Shown here piece after piece: positions 10,601-22,600 of a DNA stretch of 64,000 nt. Numbering within the stretch: the first letter of the stretch is position 1; each line of letters opens with the position of its first letter. This DNA comes from Imbricaverruca yamaguchii. Its lineage: Eukaryota; Arthropoda; Thecostraca; Neoverrucidae. Both the position numbers and the translations under genes were made by a program. The notes under the pieces are model-generated. The model had not been told where the DNA came from. It did not search any database and saw only the letters and a program-made list of their open reading frames with translations. Location of the stretch: assembly GCA_034440575.1 (NCBI GenBank), contig JAOTOL010001285.1, positions 62,001-126,000 on the forward strand. Direction: 5' to 3'.

Positions 10601-13600
10601 TAGAGACAGAACGATAGAACCTGCTGCACGGGCTGGAGATGACCCAAAGGTGGCATACAGTGCCGTAAGCCAGAGTGATAAAACGTGTCGCCCAAATATT
10701 TGGTACTCACTCCTAGTTTTAGCCGACAAAACGCCAACCAACTGACATGAAGACGGATACCGTTAGCTTTAAAACTGCTGGAGTCATATCCTCCCAACAC
10801 AAAAACAAATGATAGAGAGCGGCGAGGGCAATAGGGATTTTGTGTGACAGGACAGTGAACAAAGCTATGTTAACATGCTACCATGTCATCTTATTCCAGC
10901 ACTTATTTGCGTGCCAGAAGAGCTTTCATCCCGTGTCGCACTTCCTCTGGTGAACTCAGTTTGACAACATGCGGAACATCAGCCAAATAATGCTCAGAAG
11001 AAAGGGGAAGGAAAAGGGAAGCAGGGAAGAGATCTGGTAGATGACACTACCACTGATGACAGTCAGTGGTAGTGTCATCACCGCCTCATAGACAGTCAGC
11101 GGTAGTGTCATCGCCGCCTCATAGACAGTCAGTGGTAGTGTCATCGCCGCCTCATAGACAGTCAGTGGTAGTGTCATCACCGCCTCATAGACAGTCAGTG
11201 GTAGTGTCATCACCGCCTCATAGACAGTCAGTGGTAGTGTCATCGCCGCCTCATAGACAGTCAGTGGTAGTGTCATCACCGCCTCATAGACAGTCAGTGG
11301 TAGTGTCATCACCGCCTCATAGACAGTCAGTGGTAGTGTCATCACCGCCTCATAGACAGTCAGTGGTAGTGTCATCACCGCCTCATAGACAGTCAGTGGT
11401 AGTGTCATCACCGCCTCATAGACAGTCAGTGGTAGTGTCATCACCGCCTCATAGACAGTCAGTGGTAGTGTCATCACCGCCTCATAGACAGTCAGTGGTA
11501 GTGTCATCACCGCCTCATAGACAGTCAGTGGTAGTGTCATCACCGCCTCATAGACAGTCAGTGGTAGTGTCATCACCGCCTCATAGACAGTCAGTGGTAG
11601 TGTCATCACCGCCTCATAGACAGTCAGTGGTAGTGTCATCACCGCCTCATAGACAGTCAGTGGTAGTGTCATCACCGCCTCATAGACAGTCAGTGGTAGT
11701 GTCATCACCGCCTCATAGACAGTCAGTGGTAGTGTCATCACCGCCTCATAGACAGTCAGTGGTAGTGTCATCACCGCCTCATAGACAGTCAGTGGTAGTG
11801 TCATCACCGCCTCATAGACAGTCAGTGGTAGTGTCATCACCGCCTCATCATCATAGACAGTCAGTGGTAGTGTCATCACCGCCTCATAGACAGTCAGTGG
11901 TAGTGTCATCACCGCCTCATAGACAGTCAGTGGTAGTGTCATCACCGCCTCATAGACAGTCAGTGGTAGTGTCATCACCGCCTCATAGACAGTCAGTGGT
12001 AGTGTCATCACCGCCTCATAGACAGTCAGTGGTAGTGTCATCGCCGCCTCATAGACAGTCAGTGGTAGTGTCATCACCGCCTCATAGACAGTCAGTGGTA
12101 GTGTCATCACCGCCTCATAAACAGTCAGTGGTTAGTGTCATCACCGCCTCATAGACAGTCAGTGGTAGTGTCATCACCGCCTCTAGACAGTCAGTGGTAG
12201 TGTCATACCGCCTAGACGTGTGTGTGTCATCACCGCCTATAGACAGTAGTGGTTGTGTCACACGGTGGTAGTGTCATCGCCGCCTCATAGACAGTCAGTG
12301 GTAGTGTCATCACCGCCTCATAGACAGTCAGTGGTAGTGTCATCACCGCCTCATAGACAGTCAGTGGTAGTGTCATCACCGCCTCATAGACAGTCAGTGG
12401 TAGTGTCATCACCGCCTCATAGACAGTCAGTGGTAGTGTCATCACCGCCTCATAGACAGTCAGCGGTAGTGTCATCACCGCCTCATAGACAGTCAGTGGT
12501 AGTGTCATCACCGCCTCATAGACAGTCAGTGGTAGTGTCATCACCGCCTCATAGTCAGTGGAGGAGACGTGCCCGTCGGAGAGCAGCAGACCGGCGGAGC
12601 ACTCACCGTTGGTCATCTGATCCTGCTGCTGGTGCGACGGCTTGGAGCCGGAGCCGGGCGGCGGCGCAGATATCACCGGCTTCACGTCGGCGATTTGCCT
12701 GCAGCGATGGGTCACCCAGGTCAGCGACGGGTCACCGTCAGACCTCGTGGTTGGTTGGTTATTGGCTTTCACGACACGTCGACCGTTGAGTCATGCAGCG
12801 TCGCCAATCTCTCACGCCGATTGGTCGCGGGCGAAGAGTAGCGGCAGGTGAGACTCGAACCCACAACCTTTCGATTGTGAGACGAGCAACTTACCCATAG
12901 GCTACTCGTCCCCCCGTCAGACCTCGTGATCACGGGGTGACACGTGACCCGCCTCACGACGGGGATCGCGTGTCACCACAGGCAAGGGTCACGTCTGATG
13001 TTCCACAGGTGACATCAGAGCATCAAACGTCTGATGTTCCACAGGTGACATCAGAGCATCAAACGTCTGATGTTCCACAGGTGACATCAGAGCATCAAAC
13101 GTCTGATGTTCCACGGGTGACATCAGAGCATCAAACGTCTGATGTTCCACAGGTGACATCAGAGCATCAAACGTCTGATGTTCCACAGGTGACATCAGAT
13201 CACCAAACGCCTGATGTTCCACAGGTGACATCAGAGCATCAAACGTCTGATGTTCCACAGGTGACATCAGAGCATCAAACGTCTGATGTTCCACAGGTGA
13301 CATCAGAGCATCAAACGTCTGATGTTCCACAGGTGACATCAGAGCATCAAACGTCTGATGTTCTGATGCTACACCCCGGCCACCACCGATTCCGAACACC
13401 ACCAGCCACGCTCACCGCCGACCCGACCCGACCACGCCCACCAACGACCACTCCCATCATCGACCACGCCCACCATCGACCACGCCCACCAAAGCCCACA
13501 CCCACCATCGACCACGTCCACACTCGATCACGCCCACCACTGACCCCGCCCACCACCGGTCCGACCCCGCCCACCACCGACCCCGACCACGCCCAACAGC

Positions 13601-16600
13601 CGGCCAGACCCCGCCCACCACTGACCTGTGCTCGCCGTTGTGCCTCAGGTATTCGTGGTGTAGCAGGTGGGGAGGAAGGCCGTGTGGCAGCAGACCAGGC
13701 GAGAACCTGCACAACAACACTGTCGTCAACCAACCGGGCTCTGTTTACGGAGCCCGCAGCAGCCGCGGCTCTGCCGTCAAAACAGGCTCCGCCCACCAGC
13801 GACACGTCATCAGCAGCGGGGCGCGCCTGAACGTCGCTGCGGTCCGCTGCGGCCAAGGAATGCGTCACATCTTGCGCAGGATTTTCATTTATGAATGCGA
13901 GTCGTGTAGTTGGTTGGTTATTGGCTTTACGACACACCGACCGTTGCGTCATGTTGCGTCATGTAGCGTCGCCAATCTCTCACGCCGACTGGTCGCGGGC
14001 GAATAGTAGCGACAGGTGAGACTCGAACCCACAACCTTTCGATTGTGAGACGACCAACTTACCCCTAAACTACTCGTCGCCGTAAGTTATGTGGTTGACG
14101 CCGATGAGCTGCCGAAGACCTAAAATATTCGAGGTGTGCTTTCTGACTACAAGGTCGATATTGTTCTTTTTCTGGCGATATCATTGTTCAAGAACGGGAC
14201 GATGAGGAGTTCTTTACGGTTGAGAGAGCCCATTCCAGCTCTGAGGCGGGACGTCTCTCGTCTTCACAACCCTTGCCAGCCCGCAGGGTGGAATTCTCCA
14301 GTTCTCGGGACCCTTTGCCACACAGCATGATGCTTTATCAACCTTGGATAAAGCATGTTTTCTTTCACCCTTCTTGGCCTCGCCAGTGAAGGTATTATCA
14401 CCATCCGCCTACTGTCGGTATTATCACCGTTCGCCTACTGTCGGTATTATCACCGTTCGCCTACTGACAGCATTATCACCATTCTCCTACTGACGGTATT
14501 ATCACCATTCTCCTACTGACGGTATTATCACCATTCTCCTACTGACGGTATTATCACCATTATCCTACTGACGGTATTATCACGGTTCGCCTACTGACGC
14601 CTTGCCACTAACGGTAGTATCACCGCTTGCTCCAAACCAGCTAACAACGTGCCATTCCTGCCCTGGTTCTTCCTATTTCCTTTCATCTTGCAGATATACC
14701 AGTGCCACGCGTGCGTAAAAGTGATCGCATTTGGCGCCATTTCTCAGCATGGCGCCATCTGTTGGAGCACGGAGCCTATCTGCCGTTCTGTGCTACGCCC
14801 ACGACATGGCGCCAAAAGTGACGTTCAGTTGGGCATTGGACGAAAATAAAGACACCTTAAAGAGAAATATCTATCGAGTGCACAGCAGCGCTATGCAGAT
14901 ATCAAAATGGAGTGAATTAACATTGGTCAAGTTAATTATTAGGGCATTAGGGCGCATCGACTACATTGGCCATGTAGTGCCCGCAACATTGGCCAAACTG
15001 CATATATCAGGTATATCCAGGACCAAATCGATATGGTCGAAAGAAAGATACAAATAAAAAGCAGGACACATTTTGTACCATATGAATATTCTTCCTTCCC
15101 ATCCACCTTCTCGAATGTAAACACACTGCTCCAACAAATTGGAACCGTTCTCACCATGGCATTGCAACTCACATATGGACACTCTCATTCCTAGTTCCAA
15201 TTCTGATAGACGCCTTTTCCACATGACATTGCAGGCAAGCTACCATCCCCGAACGCGTTAGGTTACGCTTTAGCCCACGGAACTCTACAGTTGTTCTCAC
15301 GCCGACTGAGACCTCACCTGTGTAAGCTGGAGGGCAGGCCAGAGTACGGCGACCGGAACGCGCCGGAGGTGGAGGGGTACAGCGCCGGCGAGTGCCTGCA
15401 ACCACCAGACACACCTCGGTCACCACACGACACACCTCGGTCACCACACGACACACCTCGGTCACCACACGACACACCTCGGTCACCACACGACACACCT
15501 CGGTCACCACACGACACACCTCGGTCACCACACGACACACCTCGGTCACCACACGACACACCTCGGTCACCACACGACACACCTCGGTCACCACACGACA
15601 CACCTCGGTCACCACACGACACACCTCGGTCACCACACGACACACCTCGGTCACCACACGACACACCTCGGTCACCACACGACACACCTCGGTCACCACA
15701 CGACACACCTCGGTCACCACACGACACACCTCGGTCACCACACGACACACCTCGGTCACCACACGACACACCTCGGTCACCACACGACACACCTCGGTCA
15801 CCACACGACACACCTCGGTCACCACACGACACACCTCGGTCACCACACGACACACCTCGGTCACCACGAACACTCGGTCACCACACGACACACCTCGGTC
15901 ACCACACGACACACCTCGGTACACACGACACACCTCGGTACCAAACGACACACCTCGGTCACCACACGACACACCTCGGTCACCACACGACACACCTCGG
16001 TCACCACACGACACACCTCGGTCACCACACGACACACCTCGGTCACCACACGACACACCTCGGTCACCACACGACACACCTCGGTCACCACACGACACAC
16101 CTCGGTCACCACACGACACACCTCGGTCACCACACGACACACCTCGGTCACCACACGACACACCTCGGTCACCACACGACACACCTCGGTCACCACACGA
16201 CACACCTCGGTACCACACGACACACCTCGGTCACCACACGACACACACACCTCGGTCACCACACGACACACCTCGGTCACCACACGACACACCTCGGTCA
16301 CCACACGACACACCTCGGTCACCACACGACACACCTCGGTCACCACACGACACACCTCGGTCACCACACGACACACCTCGGTCACCACACGACACACCTC
16401 GGTCACCACACGACACACCTCGGTCACCACACGACACACCTCGGTCACCACACGACCACCTCGGTCACCACGACACACCTCGTACCACGGTCACCACACG
16501 ACACACCTCGGTCACCACACGACACACCTCGGTCACCACACGACACACCTCGGTCACCACACGACACACCTCGGTCACCACACGACACACGACTCACCTC

Positions 16601-19600
16601 GGTCACCACACGACACACCACGGTCACCACACGACTCACCTCGGTCACCACACGACACACCTCGGTCACCACACGACACACCTCGGTCACCACACGACAC
16701 ACCTCGGTCACCACACGACACACCTCGGTCACCACACGACACACCTCGGTCACCACACGACACACCTCGGTCACCACACGACACACCTCGGTCACCACAC
16801 GACACACCTCGGTCACCACACGACACACCTCGGTCACCACACGACACACCTCGGTCACCACACACACCTCGGTCACCACACGACACACCTCGGTCACCAC
16901 ACGACACACCTCGGTCACACACGACACACCTCTGTCACCACACGACACACCTAGGTCACCACACGACACACCTAGGTCACCACACGACACACCTAGGTCA
17001 CCACACGACACACCACTGTCACCACACGACTCACCTCGGTCACCACACGACACACCTCGGTCACCACAAGAAGCCGTCGACGAGTGCATAAGCAGAGCGA
17101 AGATGCGATCGACGTCCATCCGCGGCCAGGGAGAGGTTAGCGGCTAGGGTTGGTTGGTTGTTTATTGGAGTTTCCGATTTCTGCGCCCTTGTTTGCCACC
17201 CCCTTTCCCTTCCACCCCCACCACCTGTCAGAAGCAGAATGCATCAGCACTCACGACGTCACAGAGTGGCCTGGCCTGGTTCGTGTCCAGGACGTACAAG
17301 GCAAATGTACGTATGGCAGATGTACGTAAACAAATGTATGTAAGCTGAAGCAAATGCACGTGTGTATGCGCAAGAGTACGCGTAACAGATGTGCATAAGC
17401 GCAGATATACGTCGGCGCAAAAGTACGCATGTCATATGTACGTAAGCGTTAATGCACGTATGCGGAAGTGTACGTAAACGCAAATGTAAGTCAGCAGCGC
17501 AAGTACGTCAGCGCGGTGTCGCACTGTTTACACAAGATCTCCAACCGACCACCGCCTCAACTACAGTTTCCAAAACCACCCACTAGACGGCGCCAGTAAC
17601 CTGGCGCCAGCAGCGATCCGGCGCGCCGATAAGACGGCGCGCGCAACACGGAATGTCCATCTGGCTACAAGCCTGATCGGCCGGCCTGCCGCCCAGACCT
17701 GCCCAGATGGCGCGAAGGCGTCGATTGGCGCCAGCTGACGGCCGGCGCGACACAACAATCCCCGGCCGGCGGCGGCAACATCTGACCTCACCCTGGCGCA
17801 CACCGAGCGCTTCAGTGTGTGTGTGTGTGTGTGGGGGGGGCTGGTTAGTTATTAGAGCCTGAGAGGAAGGGGCACTGGTGGATGGTTGGTTGGCTGTTGG
17901 TTTTACGATATTTCGACCGTTGAGTCGTGTAGCATCGCCAATTTCCAACGCCGATTGGTCGCGGGCGAAGAGTAGCGACAGGCGAGACTCGAACCCACAA
18001 CCTTTCGATTGTGAGACGAGTAACTTACCCATAGACTACTCGTCCCCAAGGGGGGGGGGCAAATTAGCGGAGAAATGCATACATCTTCATCCTTCCATCG
18101 GATGCAACAGGCCCCGAGAACCTCCAGGGGTACTTTACCATAGGATTCCATGTTGAACATCGAAGTTACAGAGTAGTCATCAGAAGTGCAAAGGCACCGG
18201 GATATTTATTTGATTATTTTGGCTTAGGGGCGCCTCAATTGCTACTGGTTATGTAGCGCCCATAACTCGTTTTTCACGTTACACTAGGTGGTACGAGGAA
18301 GGTAGGCACCACGAGAAAAAGTACAATTTTCCACTAATGAAAGTGCAGGGAGGGGAAATATCAAATTGTGTTGGATATTCCGCGAGATGGGCCCGCCTTT
18401 CGTTTCCAAATGTTCCTGGTAAGGAGCCACCGTGATACAAGACTAGCGCAGGTATGACTCTGTACGGTAAATACAGCTTCGCCGGAAGGTAGATCAAAGA
18501 GTGTGAAGGCAAGCGAGACAATTATGGTAACCCAGCAAAGCGAGCAGTACGCGAAACCAACCACCGTGAAGAAACACCGAGGGGCGCACAGTCTTGTGCA
18601 AGCGACGACTTAGCCATTGGGCGTCCTTCACTGATGATAACGTGTGCTTTCCACACCGTGTTATCAGCTACCCGTGGAGAAGCATTTAGCGGTGACGAAA
18701 CTTAGGGATCGCTTACAGGCACACACAGGAAGACCAGGTGTATGGCCGTCTCGGCGGAGAAGGTAGCAACGTTTTTGCCATTGCAGCTTAGGGGCACATC
18801 AACTGCATCGACTGTAGCGAGCGTAACAGCACCATGCATTGGTTGTTGGTTGTTGGTTGTTGGCTTTACGACGCATCGGCCGTTGATTCACGTAGTGTCA
18901 CCAATCTCTCACGCCGATTAGTCGCGAGCGAAGAGTATCAACAAGTGAGACTCGAACCCACAATCTTTCGATTGTGAGACGAGCAACTTACCCCTAGGCT
19001 ACTCGTCCCCACAGCATCATGCGCAACAGCACCATGCCCCCTCCCACCCACGCCGCCCCTACTGCCGCCATCGTATTTCGAGCCGACATCTCCAGCACTC
19101 CAGCCCGCCGCCAGAGCCTCGGACAACTCGAACTACCGCAACCCGGCAGTCCGACACCACAGCTCACAAACCGGCTCCGGCCGTGAGCGATGCATCGCCT
19201 GCCGCCAGTCCCCCCCCCCCCCGCAGACGGGGGGCGGGGGCGGGCGGACTGTACTCGGCTCTCAAAGCGGCCGCGTAGCACGGCCGGACGGCGCCAATGT
19301 CAGTGCTGATGCTGACTCAGCCGGCGGCACCGCAGCGGCCGCCGACGTCCGGCCGGTCGTCATCTGCTGTGCGGACCACTCGACCTGGTCAGCCGACCTG
19401 GTCAGCTGTTGCACCCACCACCGGACCTGGTCAGCTGTTATACCGACCACCCTACTACGTCAGATGGTGTACGGACCACCCGACCTGGTCAGCTGTTGTA
19501 CCAACCACCCTACCTGGTCAGCCGTTGTACCGACCACCGGACCTAGTCAGCTGTTGTACCAACCACCCGACCTGGTCAGCTGTTAGTTAGTTATTTGGGC

Positions 19601-22600
19601 TTTCGGGCGCTTCGACTACTCTGGTCATATTGCGCCCACTGGTCAGCTGTTGTACCAACCACCCGACCTGGTCAGCTGTTGTACCGACCACCCGACCTGG
19701 TCAGCTGTTGTACCGACCACCCGACCTGGTCAGCTGTTGTACCGACCACCCGACCTGGTCAGCTGTTGTACCGACCACCCGACCTGGTCAGCTGTTGTAC
19801 CACCACCCCCTTCCGACCACCCGACCTGGTCAGCTGGTGTACCGACCACCCGACCTGGTCAGCTGGTGTACCGACCATCCGACCTGGTCAGCTGTTGTAC
19901 CGACCACCTGACCTGGTCAGCTGGTGTACCGACCACCCGACCTGGTCAGCTGGCGTACCCACCATCCGACCTGGTCAGCTGCTTTACCGACTACCGGACC
20001 TGGTCAGCTGTTGCACCGACCACCCGCCCCGGTCAGCTGCTGATCACTCGCGCCCGTCACTCAGCGCCGGCTGGCGGCCGCCATGTTTGGATCGCACGTC
20101 GTATGGGCGGCGGGTGCGCACCAGCGTGAGTCATAGCCGCCGGCCGGCCCAGACGGCCGCGGCCGTAACGGTCACACTCACGGCGTGACGTGACGCGCTG
20201 CAGCCGAGCCGACAACAATGCCGCCAGCCGTGCACGACCGGCTGAGAGGTGTGTCTACCGTACCGGTCTCAGCACGTGCCCCGGAGCACCTTCTAGTTGA
20301 GAGGCGTCCACCTTGCCAGTCTCATCCGCCCAGTGTAAAATAATTATCTATATTACCTGGAAATGCACAGTTAATGAAACTATATTATTCCATCCTTGTC
20401 TTAAATTTGCATGATGTTCCTGCATAGCAAGTATGATCACAGTCATGATGCACCTTCCTGAAGTGTGAAATGCAGGTGACTGAAGTAAATGGTGTACCCT
20501 GATTTTTCATCCTTGAGTGACTATCCCTTGTTTTATTCCCATGTTTCAGTGTTCCAAAGCACTTCGTTTCTCATCCTCACAGTTAATCGAAATGTAATGT
20601 TAGGACCCTGCATCCGCCTGCCCTGGAAAACCTCCCTAATGAAAAGCCTTGGGTTCTTTAACGACGCATTCAACCGCTGGGTTATATAGCGTCGCCAACC
20701 TCTCACGCCGATTGGTCGCGGGTGGACTCGATAAACGCCGTCGGCCGTGAGATTCGAACCCACACTCTTCCGACCGAGAGGCCGACGCTCTACCGACTGC
20801 GCTACCGCGGCCCACGCAAAACCTTCCTAGTTGAGAACTTCTCAATGAGAAGAGTCCACCCTACCAATCTCATGCGCCTGCCCCGCAGAACCTCGCCAGT
20901 GCAGAAGAGTCTGTCTACCTTGCCAATCTCATCCACTTGCAAAGCAGGCACGCGATGGTACCTATGGTACCTATAGCTACTTAGTTGGTTCTTTTATTAC
21001 TTACCGGATTGGTCGGGCTTGTATGGCACATTTTAGCATTTTACAGTGAGCTACACAAACATGAAAGACGCAGTGATAGGAACGGAGCACATGGCTCAGG
21101 GCATGTGCACTCGACATGGGATGTGTACTCGACAGAGCATGTGTACTCACGTCTCGCAAACGAGCACTGCCCATGACAAAATCGGCTTAAAAGTGACTTA
21201 TACCACACCAATGCGTTGGCGTGAGTGAGTCACTGGAAGAGTAACTTTCCCGCAAGTACAAAACATCGAGATAATGGTTAACACATCCAAAAATCATGAC
21301 AGTTTTAGAATATCTCCGAATGTACAAACCTGGATAAGTCACTAAACATAAAGGAAATATTACAGTGGTGGCATATTACACATATTGTGCTTGCTTGGCC
21401 GAACTTCTCCATGAAAAATATCTTGAACTTTAAAAATTAAGGATACAACACCCCAAATTTCATTCACCATATGATTTCATCGTCGACACGTCCTATAGTG
21501 TGGACGCCAATCATGTACAAGCAGGGGACCTGCACGGATACAGTATGGATGTAGCGTGGAATGCCGAGGATGAGAATAGCTAGTGTGCGTCTCCACCCTG
21601 TACAAGAGCCCGTGCCTGTGCGCAAATTCGACGACACGAAAACGCACGGCACCGGTGGGATTCGAACCCGCGCGCCGCGACTCACCATGGCGGTAGATCC
21701 GGTCCGGCCAGCGGGGGGTACGGGCAGTGGGACGACACGGGAGTGAACGGGTACACGGTCGGCCTGGGCATCCCTGCGGGTCACAGTCAGGTCACGGAGG
21801 TCAGACATCGGGTCAGACCGACCGCAGTGTCACGGCGGATATGTCGCGGCGCGGAGGTCAGAGCACGAACATCAGGTCATGACACCAGGTCATAAAGAGC
21901 AGAAATCAACGCGGCGGATCGAATCATGCCACAGGCTACATAGAGCAGGTCAAGAAGAAGAACCTTGGGTTCTTTTACAACGCATTTAACCGCTAGGTTA
22001 TATAGAGCCAACCTCTCACGCCCATTGGTCGCGGGTGGACTCGGTAAATACCGTCGGTTGCGAGATTCGAACCCACAATCTTCCGACCAAGAGCCCTACA
22101 CCAGGTCAAAAGTGTTATCACGTCACACAGATTCGATACGGCACAACACCAGGCCATGCATCTGGGTCGAGGAGCATCAGGTCATAAACGTCATGTCAAG
22201 CACAACATACGTCACAAGAAGCAATAATCAGGCTGCAGCGGTCAGACCAAGCTCAACATTAGGTCACACACGTCACACAAAACTGGACCTGCCAATCGAG
22301 TTAGTTAGTTAGTTATTTAGGTTTTAGGGCGCATCAACTGGTGGCACCAGCCCAGCCGATGACATGAGTCACCGATGTGAACGCGCTCGTGTTGGTGAAT
22401 AATTTCAGCCTCATGAATTCCAACACGTGATTTGCTTCGCTCTATTCATAACGATACACGATGGCTCCTCTCGTGGGTCATGATTATTGGGGTTTTAGGG
22501 TGCGTCAACCCCATTGGGTTATATTGCACCCAGTCCTCTCGTGGGTGAGTGATGACGGATGATGTTACGTGTGCTCCTCTCATGTATGATGCGATTGGGC

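Noticed and set aside
11066..12789. ORFs of 180-384 codons on both strands ([11 protein letters not shown] and [11 protein letters not shown] repeats)
   Set aside because: The 33-bp period keeps several frames open at once. Both strands code equally well, there is no non-repetitive domain, and the region is intronic next to a mapped donor.
15291..17147. 618- and 520-codon ORFs rich in HTSVTTR or PRSPHDT repeats
   Set aside because: They are artefacts of the 21-bp array, open in all frames, and overlap a TCF exon on the other strand.
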